From Acorus gramineus (taxonomy: Eukaryota > Streptophyta > Magnoliopsida > Acorales > Acoraceae): a stretch of DNA of 64,000 nucleotides. The first letter of the stretch is position 1. Each line of letters begins with the position of its first letter. The DNA is taken from contig CM060853.1 of the NCBI GenBank assembly GCA_030737835.1, positions 20,208,895 through 20,272,894 on the forward strand, written 5' to 3'. A program made the position numbers and the translations under genes. This document shows positions 1-11,749 of this stretch, piece after piece. The notes beneath the pieces are model-generated. The model made no database searches. It saw only the letters and a list, made by a program, of their open reading frames with translations, and was not told where the DNA came from.

Positions 1-1240
1 ATTTATGAAGGGCAAACATAATAGTCATGATGATTGAGACCATTCTTGAAAAATAAACAATGCATAAAATATAAAATGCGGCCCCAGCTTAAACCAAGAT
101 TTATTAAATGGGGGCCCCTAATGGAGCACAAAAGATGATAACTTGAAACTTCAGCATTAACTCTCATATGCTTCAAAATCATCATTGAAACTTTGTTTTA
201 TATTAAAACATACACAATATTTTGACCACCAAGACTTGTATGGGTGGTTGAGAACATGAGATCTTGCATGTATATTTTATTGCCGAGTTACATGTTGTCT
301 CCATTTCAACGAATTTGTCTCCATTGATTTGAACATTTTTGGTTCTTTAAGAACAAGTGTTGTTGGATGATGTGGGCCAGGCCCAGTGAAGTGATGGGCT
401 GATTTGAGAGGGTGGGCCAAAGATGAGCCCTGAAACGTCACACCTACAATTTTGCTCATCACTTTCAGACTTCTGGAACATCACTTCTTCACACACAAAT
501 TCTCTTTTGTATCCCCACCTACCCTCAATGTTATTCTTCATATTTTTCAAAAAACATATGATGAGTATATTATTTAAAAAAAAATCAAAATAATCATGGC
601 CTGTTTTTAAGGCAGGAAATGAGAGAAAACCTAAAATTTTTCCCTTTTGAAAATATGATTAAATGTAGTTATATGTATTATTAACAAATATTTTATGAAA
701 CAAATACGCGATGGAGGGAGAACCTCTTCCTTTATAGTAGGAGTGTATCTTTGATAAAAATGTCAATGGTAAAAAATAGGGGAAAATTATAAGAGGTCCT
801 CCCAGCTACTCCCTCATTATTTTTAGGTTCTTGAATTGTTTTTAATTTTTTTAGATCCTAAAACCCAAAATATATTATTTTTAGGTCCATTGGATGAACT
901 GCCGTTTGATCTCCCATGTGAAATGTAATCGCTACCCTCTCTCTCCGAAATCCCCCCCCCCCCTTTATATTGGTATAGATAGAAGTGCCAAAGATGACTT
1001 AACATAGTTTGGTTTAGAGACAAACTGTTTGCATTGAATCGAAATGACTGAACATCTTGGCTTTTGTTGTTGTCACGGTTAGTTTATTAGTACACTGTAA
1101 TTTCTTAACAGTACATTGTTAAATTTATTAGTATACTAGTAAATCTTTATAGTACATTGTTAAACTAATGATAGCATGTGTTCATGTAAAATTACTTTAA
1201 AAATTCATGTAAATGAGATGTGTGCCTTCATGTATGGGTT
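1..1240. other. AT-rich intergenic DNA
   Basis: No convincing coding exon is visible. Around 778-940 there is a stretch resembling one arm of the foldback element at 7750-8138: both carry the words aggtcc and attatttttagg around a phrase about 'annual' length apart. A run of cytosines lies near 951-963. Short open frames here are low complexity and show no family motif. Confidence 0.5.
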
Positions 1241-1701
1241 GAAAATATGTGACACATTCATGTAAAAAAGAGGAAGAGGAGGGGGAAGAGAAGGGGGAGG
1301 TGGATGAGGAAGAGTTGTATAGGAGGGAAAAAAAGAAAGGATTGGCTATTGGAGGGTTTCTGAAGAGAGGACTGGTGACTGTGAAGCTTGTGCACAGAAA
1401 TGTAAGAATGTATCTAGATCCAGAGGTTAAGGCAAGAAAATGAGATGTGTGGCTTCATGTGTGGATTGATGTTCATGGTTGATATGTTTAGGTTCATTGA
1501 GTTTTTTTTTTATAATTTATTGTTTCTTTGCTTGGTTGTATTTAGAATTAGTTGTAATGTTTGGTTCCTGATTTTTATGTGTTTGTTAGCTTTCAATTTA
1601 TATTATTTTTATTTTTGCACACCGTATAAGATTTAAAAAATAGTTCGAACAGAGGGTTTGACACCAAGAAGAAGTCCGAGCTTTAATATGGTGGCCAACA
1701 T

Positions 1702-2170
1702 TCCTTCGAAGTCCATAGCTCATTCCAAATCATCAACTGAATCTCCTACTCAAAACCCATCCACAAGAGCTCCTTCCAATTCATCCACTGAATCCTCTAC
1801 TCAAAACCCATCCACAAGAGCTCCTTCTAATTCATCCACTGAATCCTCTACTCAAAACCCATCCATAGAAGCTCCTTCCAATCCATCCACCAAATCCTCT
1901 ACTCAAAACCCATCCATAGAAGCTCCTTCCAAGCCATCCACCAAAGTCCTATTGAAAAGCCATCCACTGAATCCCCTACTAAAAAGCCATCAACAAAAGC
2001 TCTATCTAAGCCTTCCACCAAATGCCCTACTAAAAAGCCGTCCACAAAAGCTTCTTTGAAGCCTTCTACCAAATCACCCACTTCAAAGCCGCCCACAAAA
2101 GCTCCTTCCAAGCTTTCCACCAAATACCTTGCTCAAAAGCCGTCCACAAAAGCTCCTTCCAAGCCTTCCA
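1702..2170 (+). repeat. 51-bp coding-phase minisatellite (17-residue repeat)
   Basis: About eight to nine tandem copies of a roughly 51-bp unit, read on the plus strand as a Ser/Thr/Pro-rich 17-residue repeat (core TQNPSTRAPSNSSTES, later drifting to KKPSTKAPSKPSTK). The unit length is a multiple of three, and the repeat stays readable over most copies, so it probably expanded inside a coding sequence. One unit in the middle is longer than the rest. The repeat runs directly into the decayed gene-like region downstream. The function of the repeat is unknown. Confidence 0.8.
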
Positions 2171-2790
2171 AGCAGTTTATTATAGGAAGACGATGGACGG
2201 GATAGTAGTGAGAGACTGTTATCGCAACGTATTGAAGAAGACACCATTCTACATCACATCTTGGTGGACATCCCAAAGATATGATTCGAAGTTGATTACT
2301 TGACATACTAATTAGTAACTACAGTCTTGATGATGATGTTTTTACGATTGGTGGAAGACAATTATCATTGATGGCTGAGGAGGTTGCCCTCATCATAGGG
2401 TTGCCTACGTTTGGGGAGAGGGCAATCACAAACTCAAAGTCAATAAATTCCAGGTTGAAGAGCAAGTATTAGCAATGATACCTACGTTACAAGGGAAGCA
2501 TTGAAGGTAAAGATGGTGGACTTGGTGAAGTCAGACGATGAAGAGGATGTGAAGGTTTTCGTTGGACTTTGAATTGCATTCATGTTTGCTAGTTTTTTAT
2601 TTTCAGTCGGCCACTACAATTGACCGCTACCCCTCCTATCGTATTTGGATGATTTGGAGGGAACATGGAGGTACGCATGGGCTGTTTCCATCGGAGAGCA
2701 GTTGATGGAATCAGTGAGGAAGGTGTGTCCAAGCATTGTGAGTCGCAATGAGGGCATGTACCTCAAAAGTTCAATTGGATACTTGTTTGG
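2171..2790 (+). pseudogene. Decayed plant-mobile-domain/DUF1985-like gene fragment
   Basis: In broken reading frames the plus strand shows two phrases typical of the plant mobile domain and Ulp1-associated (DUF1985) proteins carried by plant transposons. One is MAEEVALIIGLPTFGERA near 2370-2425, matching the family's 'sleDValiLGLP.G' motif. The other is YLDDLEGTWRYAWAVSIGEQ near 2640-2703, matching the 'yldDL..y.WG.av...l' motif. The repeat upstream and this segment probably belonged to one gene. The frame is not continuous, so it is called a relic. I cannot tell which element family carried it. Confidence 0.5.
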
Positions 2791-2888
2791 ATGCATGATT
2801 GTTTTATGTGTAATTTTATCTTTATCTTCATTATTATATTTAATTGTTTGTTATATTGCTTTGTATATTAATTCATAAACTTTTGTAT

Positions 2889-2950
2889 AGGCCTGGTGAG
2901 ATGAAAAGTTTATAAGACAGATACAAAATTCTTTTCATCTCACCAGACCT
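2889..2950. repeat. Near-perfect 20-bp inverted repeat (hairpin)
   Basis: The left arm 2889-2908 and right arm 2931-2950 are reverse complements over 20 bases with one mismatch, separated by 22 bases. The arms carry the word ggtgagatgaaaag. A run of T follows the right arm. It lies just past the decayed mobile-domain gene and could be a terminus of that element or a transcript-end hairpin; neither is proven. Confidence 0.75.
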
Positions 2951-2959
2951 TTTTTTAGT

Positions 2960-5330
2960 TTGCATTCACATTATGTGCAGTGACATAATATGTTCAACTA
3001 GTTACAGAAACCTTATATATATCTATAGATATATCATTATGTATGTATAAATTTGTCTTTTCAACGCCTATCCGTTATCTCATGCTTTTATAAGAAATAT
3101 AAACTTGACTAGGTAACATAGATTAACAACAGTTGATGTATCTATTTTAATAATACTTTGAAAATTTTCCAATAACCATTGTGTACTTTGATAATGTTAG
3201 AATTTACAATTCATGAATACATTGTATCTATAACATATTTGTGTTTAATTATCTTTCTGTTCGTTGAACGCTCTCTGTAAATAGCTATTAAATATATGTA
3301 ACTATGCATTTTAAGTATTATGAAAAATCAGGGGTAAAAAAATTTAGAACAACACTGTAAGGGTAAAAAAAAAAAAAAAAATCATGTATTTGAGCAATTC
3401 ATCAATGTGTCTTTTTCTTTGTATTCTCCATTTTTTTTAATGCAACCTTGTCCAATAAGACAACAATACACATTCCAACTCCGCCTCTACATTTCATACA
3501 TCTGGTTGTAAATAAGATTTCTTATAAAGATAATATTATATCCAATCCATTTTTAAAAAAAACGTGATGATCATAATCACATTAAGGACCCTCATTTGGG
3601 GTGTAGAATAATGAAAGGATAGGGTACTGATAATCAAAATAATATATTTTTTTATTTACCAAAAAAAATGTGTTTAATTAGAAAAAATAAAATACGATAG
3701 CTAGACTGCGGAGGAATTGGAATTGGTACGATAGCGAACTATGGAAAATTGGTACGAGTCCTTATAGAAATTTCAAAAAGATTAGAATAGCATATTTACG
3801 CTGTATTCAAACTTAAAAAAGGTAAACTATTTGAAAGAAGTTAATGAATCACATCGTGGAAGAAAAACATTTTTCAAAAAAGAAAAAATTAAAACAAAAA
3901 AACAATGATGATAAATATAAAAATATAAAAATAAAATAAAATTGGTCTTATCTATTATAGAATGCCGATGTTTAATTTGTTCAACTTTGTTTCTTTGTAA
4001 TATTTTTATTTCTAAATTTATTCTTACTTTCTATAATCTTTATTTTTTTTATTAAGGATAAAAATGAGAAAATAAAAATTAATTTATTTAAAGGATAATA
4101 TAACATATGTACCAAATCTATCTCATTGAATTCCTCGGATCTTTAATTTAGTTGTAATACTTTTAAAATTTCACATCTAAATGTGATTTATATCATTATA
4201 ATTATTTTATTTATATATTATATGAAATGTTGTACCATGTTTTATAAATTTTATATATAACCAATTTTTCTAACAAATTAATTAAAATTAATGAAAACAA
4301 ATCTATATTATATATTCACCAAATTTAATTAAATTTTAGTAAATTTATAATTTTAATGCACATTTTAAATAATTTTTAAATAACTATTTGTATCAACAAA
4401 TGATGGGTTGGAGGGATATCATGGAGATTCATTTATTTTATTCTATTTTATTATTAATATGTTTAAACATCATAACATATTATATTATTTTATTTGTTTA
4501 TTAGTGGTATTTTTAGAGATTAATTAACGTATCATATTATTTGTTAATTTTATTTCCACGCACATGGGGAAGACCGGTCACATTTGAAAAACAATCTAGC
4601 ATAATTTAAAAACAATGTAGTTTTAAAAAGAATCATAAAATTCATTCTGAAATAAAATGGTAATGACTAATTGTCCTTAAAAAATTATGAATGGTTAACT
4701 TTAATTACTTTAATTCTTTTTAAAACAAGAAGTTATGTATTTTATTCTAAAATGCAAAACAAAAGAAAAAAAAACATTACTAAAATAATTTTTTTATATT
4801 ATGGTTATTTATTTAAATTAAAAACATATTATAAAAAATAATATAAGACAAAATTTTAACTATTAAAATTTCTATTTATTTATTTGATTTTCTGTATAAA
4901 TGACAAAAATATAATAGTATTAAATAAAAATTTAATAAAATAATCAAAATTATATATTACAAAAACAAAAAAAAAAAAGCATAACAAGTTCGAAGACTTT
5001 TAAAATCAAATTATATTTTCAACTTTACATGAAGTAACTTTTGCAAAAACATACATGGGAGGGTCATTTTTATAAAAGAAATTATATGCATAGTTAAATT
5101 TACAAAATTCCAAGATCAACACATTATAATCCATAAAAATATGCAATTTTAAAAACAATGTAGTTTAAAAAAGAATCACAAAATTCATTAGAAGAAATAT
5201 TGATAAATATTTTAAAGATCCAATAATTCAAACGCATGCAATCAGATCACAATGCGAGAACCGAATCGAAAAAAAAAAAAAAAAAAACAGAACGATCAAT
5301 CAAATTCAATATAAAGAATTTCAAGATCTA
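2960..5330. other. AT-rich intergenic DNA
   Basis: Very AT-rich with many homopolymer runs and no coding signal on either strand. One repeated block of about 45 bp, recognisable by aaaaacaatgtagtttaaa, occurs near 4605-4650 and again near 5148-5190, so a short duplication or dispersed repeat is present. Nothing else could be supported. Confidence 0.5.
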
Positions 5331-5428
5331 AGAAATGAATGCTCTACCATGACCAAACATATCCCACTAAAGAATCTCCATATTTACAATTCCCCAATTC
5401 ATTCAATCAATAGAAACCAAACATCACC

Positions 5429-6001
5429 TCAATCAGTCGACGATCCCATCATCATCACCTTGAACTCGTCGAAGCAGATCCGTCCATTGCCGTCCCGATC
5501 GAACTCCGTGATCATCCTCCGGCACCTCGCGAGCGACGCCTCCTCGCCGAGCCTCTTCAGCACCATGTGCAGCTCCTCCGCCGAGATCGACCCGTCGCCG
5601 TTCACGTCGAACACCGCGAACGCCTCCCGGAGGTCCTCGAGCGCCGCCGCGTCGTCGACGTCCCTCGTGTTCAGCTCCATGAACTCACCGAGGTCGATGA
5701 ACCCATCGCCGTCGGAGTCCGCCTCCGCCATCATCTCCCGGATCTCGGCGTCCGAGGCGGGGTGGCCGAGCCCGGCGAGGACGTCGGCGAGTTCCGAGGC
5801 GGAGATCTTGCCGTCGCCGTTCGAGTCGAACTTCTTGAACACCGTCTCGAGCTCCTCCGCCCGGGATCGAGGGGTGGCGGGGCCGCCACCGCCTCCGCCG
5901 CCGTTGGACGATCCGGATCTAGGGGAGCTCGGGACGCTCGTCCCCGATCGGGACGGCGTCTTCTTCTTACGCCTCTGAAAGAAGGATTTGAAGTGTCCCA
6001 T
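5429..6001 (-). CDS. Calmodulin-like protein with four EF-hands (CML25/26-like)
   Basis: Intronless gene for a 190-residue calcium sensor. Four EF-hand loops begin at Asp59, Asp95, Asp132 and Asp168. Each has the D-x-[DN]-G-[DN]-G core and a Glu at loop position 12, so all four look able to bind calcium. They follow a variable N-terminal tail of about 48 residues that is basic at first (RRKKK near residues 10-14) and then Ser/Gly-rich, with a seven-glycine run. Length and the phrase AFAVFDVNGDGSISAEELH match the plant CML25/26 group better than canonical calmodulin (149 residues). No N-myristoylation Gly2-x3-Ser consensus is clean, though residue 2 is Gly. The coding region is strongly GC-rich, which creates long antisense open frames that are not genes. 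The ATG chosen is the first in frame after a TATA-like site. Confidence 0.93.
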   Translation of the reverse strand: MGHFKSFFQRRKKKTPSRSGTSVPSSPRSGSSNGGGGGGGPATPRSRAEELETVFKKFDSNGDGKISASELADVLAGLGHPASDAEIREMMAEADSDGDGFIDLGEFMELNTRDVDDAAALEDLREAFAVFDVNGDGSISAEELHMVLKRLGEEASLARCRRMITEFDRDGNGRICFDEFKVMMMGSSTD

Positions 6002-6089
6002 TGTTTGTTTTTTGGCTTATTTTGGGGAGATTTGGATTTGTGATTTATTAAAAAAATGAAATGGTGAGTTTGTTGAGAGGGGGTGGCGC

Positions 6090-6099
6090 TATAAATAGG
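6090..6099 (-). promoter_or_regulatory. TATA-like box upstream of the calmodulin-like gene
   Basis: The near-palindrome ctataaatag lies about 90 bases upstream of the calmodulin-like ATG, a reasonable distance for a 5' leader of about 60 bases. It reads as a better TATA box on the plus strand than on the minus, so the assignment is tentative. Confidence 0.35.
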
Positions 6100-6384
6100 G
6101 GGGGAGAGAGAGGTGGTTGGAAAGAGAGAGGAAGTTTCGTAATAAAGGGTATGGACGTGGAGAATAAATGACGTGGGACAAACCGATCGAATATTTGTTG
6201 GCGAAGAATCTGGAATTTTCCAGTCACGTTTGGGGAGGAATAATTTTGATAACGATGGTTCCAAAGGGCAATTGTTGTTTTATTACGTGGGACAAATCCA
6301 AATTATTAGCATTGACATTTCTTGAAGTTTATGTAACCTTAAAAACATTTATATAAATTTAAATAATTTATTAAATTAAATTTT

Positions 6385-6540
6385 TGTTAACCGATGAATA
6401 ATTTTTTCATATTTTTAGCACATTACATGTTTTTTTTTTTTTGGTACACTGTGTTTTTATCCAAGAGTTAATCAAACAGAACAAGTCAGTGGGTTGTATG
6501 GATTTCAAATGGTTTACATGGGGTTATATGGATTTTTTAA
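6385..6540. mobile_element. Partial arm of the foldback MITE family seen at 23088-23626
   Basis: This segment ends with ggggttatatggattt and contains ggtttacatggggttat and a 'gttaaccgatgaataat' phrase. All are shared with the right arm of the complete foldback element upstream of RPT5. Only one arm is recognisable, so it is an old, truncated copy. Confidence 0.55.
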
Positions 6541-6752
6541 TTCATGGAAGGTTTAGTAATCGGGGTTGATTTTTGTTGATATAGAACTTCTTCTTTCAAT
6601 GAAAAATATGAAATTAAAAGTTGTAGTTAATAATATTAAATATTTTATTGTGGAATAAAATAATAGTTATTATAACATAAAATATCAAATAAAATAAATA
6701 ACATAGTAACCATCATAGACAAAATATGTGATTTTTTTTATGTGTTACTTGC

Positions 6753-7175
6753 TAGGGCTGCAATTCGGGTAGGCTGAATCCAACCTGAATTTCAAACTAC
6801 TCAACTCTAACCCAATTTTCAACCCGAATTGGACTAACCCGAACCCAACCCGCATTAAATAAATTAACCCGACCCAATCTGATTTTTAAACATGATGTGC
6901 AAATTAAATAAACCAACCCGACTCAACTCGTAAGATTAGTTAAGTTTACCTAAAATTTGAACGGCCCATATTAGGAGCTACAGAATGAACGATCATAATT
7001 TTTTTTTTTAATTATTAGTTTACGGATTCGGGTTGGGTCGGGTTGTGAGTGAGGGCAATCTGAACCCGACCCCATTTGTGAGTGAATCCGAATTGATCAA
7101 CCCGAACTCGAACCCAATATAACCAACCTAACCCATATAAAAATCAGGTTCAATCATACCCAAGTTGCAGTCCTA
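6753..7175. mobile_element. hAT-type MITE with 8-bp target duplication
   Basis: A 423-bp element starts with TAGGGCTGCAATTCGGGTA and ends with the inverted counterpart TACCCAAGTTGCAGTCCTA (about 3 mismatches in 18). It is flanked on both sides by the identical 8-bp word TTACTTGC (6745-6752 and 7176-7183). TIRs beginning TAGGGCTG and an 8-bp duplication are hallmarks of the hAT superfamily. The interior is built of imperfect aacccgaccc/gggtcgggtt repeats on opposite strands. There is no coding capacity, so it is non-autonomous. Confidence 0.88.
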
Positions 7176-7252
7176 TTACTTGCATGTTAGGAGTGAGTAG
7201 TTGGAAGCGTTGGGAGTGGAGTGTTAAAGAATGTAATGCATTTTATATTATA

Positions 7253-7580
7253 GGGAAAAATTCAAATAACCCCGCGTAAACTGCTTGAAATCCATAGAAC
7301 TCCTTGACTTTTCTTAAAATTCATATAACTCCCTTAAACATCTATGTAAATCCAAATAGTTAAATTTTGGTTGACATATTAGGATCATTATGTGAAGATT
7401 CTATTTAGTGAACCTTGATTAAAAACATAACATAAAAAAAAAATTACAATGTGCTAAAATGCAAAAAATCTTCTTTAAATGATAATTTTATTTGTTCGAA
7501 TAGGGTTTTATAGTCCCTTCCAAGGGGTAAAATTGCCAAGTACAGATTGTAAGGGGTTTAAAACGCGTGGAGTAACAATA
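7253..7580. mobile_element. Degraded copy of the foldback MITE family
   Basis: Begins gggaaaaattcaaataaccc and continues with phrases (acttttcttaaaattcatat, taaatccaaat, acaatgtgctaaaa) that match the left arm and centre of the element at 23088-23626. The right arm is eroded. It carries no genes. Confidence 0.6.
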
Positions 7581-7749
7581 TAAGTGGATCTTTGGCTAGA
7601 GTCATCTATTTAAATTTTATCTTTATAAGAAATTAATATACTGGATAAGATCAAATTTAGTTGGTGAGATTTCATCTTATGCAATTACATTGTTTCCTAA
7701 CAAACAACACCATATATTTAGGCGATTTGTTGCATCTGTTTTTTTTTTT

Positions 7750-8138
7750 GGAAAACTTAATTCTGGGTCCTCTTAGAAACCACTGAATTATTTTATGTCC
7801 CTAAACCTTTGAAGTTATTTTTAGATCTTCAAACCTCATTATCTATTATTTCTAAGTCTTTTTGAGTAACCACCGTTAAACCCACCATTAACATTTTCAT
7901 TTTTACCTATCCCCTTCACCAACTGTATGAGGGGAGAAGCTGCCATTGGTGTGGATGAGAAAAAGAGAGGGTCAGGGACACAAATAAAAGATGAAAGTAA
8001 AGCCAAAAATGAGAAAAATGGGTAAAACATAACCCTTATTAAATGAAAGGACCCACAAATAATACTTAACTAATCTGGGGATCCAAGAACCTAAAAATAA
8101 TTCAAGGGTTCCCCGAGGATCCAAAATTAATTTTTGCT
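7750..8138. mobile_element. Foldback MITE with long inverted arms
   Basis: The left end ggaaaacttaattctgggtc and the right end ccaaaattaatttttgc are inverted copies. The arms stay alignable inward for at least about 100 bases (attattttt/aaaaataat, 'gggtcct', 'taagtcttt/aacataacc'). There is no open frame. A partial relative lies near 778-940. No clear target duplication could be read, so the superfamily is open. Confidence 0.6.
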
Positions 8139-8139
8139 T

Positions 8140-9950
8140 TTTTTTTATCAATCAAGTCTCTCGTCATAAAAAGAAAAATCAAAATATGAATAGCTATATT
8201 TTTTTTTCTCAATTACAGCAGAGAATATGTATTTTGGAAGTTTGAATGGAGATTTAAAAAAAAAAAAGAAGCTTTTTTGGGTAGTAAAAGCTCAAGTGGG
8301 ATAATAATATCACAACCACTGAATTTACATATTCTGTGAACCGGAGAGATAGGCCCCCAATTTATGCCTTCCTGGGAGTGTGTCCACTATAGATAACTAA
8401 CTTTAATTATAGTGTGATCAATTGAATATGTGGGGTAAATTGAATTTTTTAATTAATTTTTTTCAATAAATAAGATTATAAGCTTTAAAATAATTTAAAG
8501 ATGAGAGTGATACAGCGAGGGCTAGTTCCATATCTCTTACCAAGCATTCAAATGGATGGCATTAAAAAGGGAAACTTCTGCTCCACTATTATATAGTTCA
8601 TGTTTATGAAAACTTATAAACCGATGATTAAATTTTTTAATTTAAAATAAATAATTATAACATATTTATTTAAATTTATTAGAACTTATATAAATTAAAA
8701 ACAACTTTAAAAAATTATAATCGAAAAACTGAGGTAAAAATGCTTTTGAGAGTACGGTTTATTGAGTGTTTTGAATGATTTTTATTATGGACACTTGTAC
8801 TCAGGGGCCTACTTATAACTATTTTTTGGGTATTAATAACATGTGTACATCTAGAAATATCCCTTATTTTTTTTAAAACCTAATAATAGCTTTTTTTATA
8901 CATAATTTCACAGCAAAAAAAAAAGCATTTTACAAATTATAACAAACATCCCCTATTGTTTATTTCTTGCTTTTCAATAGCATCATAAAATCAATATCTA
9001 TATTCTGAAAGATATAATCTATAATTTTGTTAATTAATTTATTTTTTACACATGAGTATTGGGGGGGGGGGGGTGTTAAGAGGCTTAGAAATTGAGTCAC
9101 ATCATCAATTTACATATAAATTTGAATAAAATGAATAAAATATTATATCCCAAAATCATTTTTAACAAAATGATTTATGTGATATCACACGTAACCGTTT
9201 TAAAAATTTTGTGTCATTTACATAACACATCTTTATAGCTCCACAGTGTTTTTGACATACAGTATGATCTCATCACGTATAAAATCATGGAAATTTTGCA
9301 ACTTTTGCTAAACTAATTGCATATTAATAGCTGCTTATGGTATTAACTGCAGTTCATAATGGAGGAGAACTGGAATACGTGCACCCATGATCATAAAGCG
9401 ATTCTGTAATGCTTCCACGCGTGGAATTGTTATACTAGATAGTTAATTATCTAAAAATTGTTTGCAATACAAATTTTAAATATTATATATTTTTTAAAAT
9501 ATTTGTATACAGGAATAAAGAGAACAATTTTAAATAATTTTAATAATAATAAATTGTCTACAAAAAGAATGTTGATAGGCTAAACTAGCTTTAGCCCACG
9601 CACGTAGGATGTGCGCGAAAATAAATTAATGAATAAATATTATAGCAATATTATATATTAAATATGATATTTGGGAAAATATATTTTATAAAAATTTAAT
9701 AAGATAGATTTGTGGATTGTTAGTGGTTTTTCAAAATGTAAATTTACGTGACTTGTAAGTTTGGGTCTTTGTTTGTAACTTTGTGTGTTGGGTTTTTAGT
9801 TCCACATCGATTAAAGAGAAAAATATTTGACACTCTATAAAGTTTAGTGTATATAAAGTAATGTTTACTTTAGAAATAGTAAGGTGTTATTCACACTATA
9901 GCCATGCAGGACATGAAGGGACTCAAGCCCCTCATTGTTTTTTTTTTTTT
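8140..9950. other. AT-rich intergenic DNA with possible LTR scrap
   Basis: No coding signal. A guanine run of about 12 lies near 9061-9072. Near 9790-9840 a phrase tttttagttccacatcga followed by tctataaag resembles the promoter part of plant LTR elements. It could be an old LTR fossil, but no ends can be defined. Confidence 0.4.
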
Positions 9951-9954
9951 ATAA

Positions 9955-10210
9955 TGTTACATCCAGCCTTTTTTTCACTCCTAAATCCAGTCTACAAGTG
10001 TTTTGAATTTTTAAAAATCAGTATAGCTAATTTAATGAAGTTCATGTTTTTATAAAAAAAAAAATGAAGTATGCACTCTAATGAATTGCATAGATACATT
10101 TATAAAAAATATGAAAAGAAATTATCGAAGCATCTACCTCGCTAAAGTGAGTATATGTTTTGATAATTTTCTATCGACGCATATAAACTGGAAGTGGGGC
10201 TGAAATAAAA
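9955..10210. mobile_element. Member of a dispersed AT-rich MITE-like family (family A)
   Basis: Carries the family words gtgttttgaatttttaaaaa, atgaagtatgcactctaatg and aatgaattgcatagat, shared almost unchanged with 42258-42540 and in weaker form with 13090-13560, 32225-32440 and 33425-33680. The ends are roughly inverted to each other. It has no coding capacity. Confidence 0.6.
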
Positions 10211-10809
10211 ACATTGTGTATCAACACTTTTTTTTTTATAGTAAACAAACAAGAACGGTTAAGAATCTGAGTTTAATATGGATATTTTTATTGAATTATA
10301 ATAAAAATTCTTGGGAAAATAAACTCAAATATTTTAAAAAAAACTTTTTATTTTGTTTAGGTCTCTCAAACTTTTTAGTATATCAAAACACCCTTAAGTA
10401 GTGATTATATTTTTCTAAGTTCTTTCATCTCTTTTTTTATCGTTTACCCCGTGAAATACTTTTTACATACGATTATGCACTCTGTGTATGTTATTCACTC
10501 TTACATTGTTATTCATTTCCTCTATTTTATATATCAACCTTTATTATTTAGAGTCGGTTTGATAATTCTAGTTGGGAATTAAAATTCTTCTTTTTAAATA
10601 ATCCTGTTCAAGTAGATTTTGTGAAATTAAATATTTTAATTGATATATCTAGGAATGAACAAATGAATGAATGATTCCAAATACAATTTTCCTAAGTAGT
10701 ATGATAGATTTCTATGAATGTCTCTGTTTAAAACTAATTTTATTTCAGAGATATTTTATATACATATAATAGATTATATTTTTTGTACTTTGTGTAAAGC
10801 CCCTCCTTA

Positions 10810-11400
10810 GAGAAATTCCTAGCTTTGTCACTGTGCGCATCGTCGCTAGGAGCTGGAGCCTTTTCTTTTTGGTTAATCAGACGGTGGAGATCGTTTCATC
10901 AGATGCAATCTGGACCGTTCAAATGGTGGACACGTCAGATGCACTGTGCACTATTGGATCAATCAAGAATCGGTTACACTGATCAAGAGATGCCATTGGA
11001 ATGGTGTATTAGATGGTGATCGATATGAACCGTCGATCTTGTAACTGAAGATCTAACGGTTCAGATTGGAGGTGATTAAGCCTCATGGGATGCCTTGAAA
11101 AGGTGTTCCTATGTCTATAAATAGACATGATTTCCTACTTTTCAAACAATCTCAGAAAAGCTTTCTCTTTTTCCTAAAGTGTGTTTTTCTATTGAGTTTC
11201 TGTAATACAAATGTCTTGGTTCACTTGAATTCATTAACAGTATTCGCTCCACTCTCGTCAGTACAGGCGTTGGTGAAATACTACCTTTTAGTTATCCTGG
11301 AGACAAATTTGTTGTACCCTGTGCATATTGTAGGTGAGGGCAAATATTGTCTTAAGGACAGCGACATTGTAACGTAGCTCAAACGGTTGTTTAATTGAAT
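10810..11400 (+). mobile_element. Possible LTR-like promoter fossil
   Basis: A patch of more balanced base composition holds a good TATA box (tctataaatag near 11114-11124), followed by a pyrimidine-rich leader and no recognisable protein. This layout resembles the promoter/R region of a plant LTR element. No second LTR, primer site or coding part was found nearby, so it is at most a solitary, old fragment. A lone host promoter is the alternative. Confidence 0.25.
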
Positions 11401-11704
11401 TCTTTGTCGTCTTCTCCAACATGGAATTGAATAAGATAGATGTGGTGAATAAATATCATTTTTTTTTTCATTCTTACCTTTAATCAGAAAAATAAAGATC
11501 ACAAAAAATAAGGATAAAATAAAAAATGAAAATGTTTTTTTTTTATAAAGATAGACTGTATATAACTGATCAATGAGGTTACATAAGTAAGAATTTCCCT
11601 CAAAGAACACGGTGGAGGAGAGAGGAAGGCGGAAAAACATCAGCATGGAGAAAATAAAAGGAAAAATAAAAATGTTACGAAAAAATAAAATTGAAAACTA
11701 AAAC

Positions 11705-11705
<1 letters not shown>

Positions 11706-11743
<38 letters not shown>
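11706..11743. repeat. TA microsatellite
   Basis: About 19 uninterrupted TA dinucleotides, probably length-variable between individuals. Confidence 0.95.
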
Positions 11744-11747
<4 letters not shown>

Positions 11748-11749
11748 AG

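Noticed and set aside
1702-2170. CRISPR-like array
   Set aside because: The repeats are contiguous without unique spacers and read as a coding minisatellite in a plant genome.
5567-6264. Long open frames on the plus strand and in a second minus frame over the calmodulin-like gene
   Set aside because: They are by-products of its GC-rich codons. The EF-hand frame explains the sequence fully.
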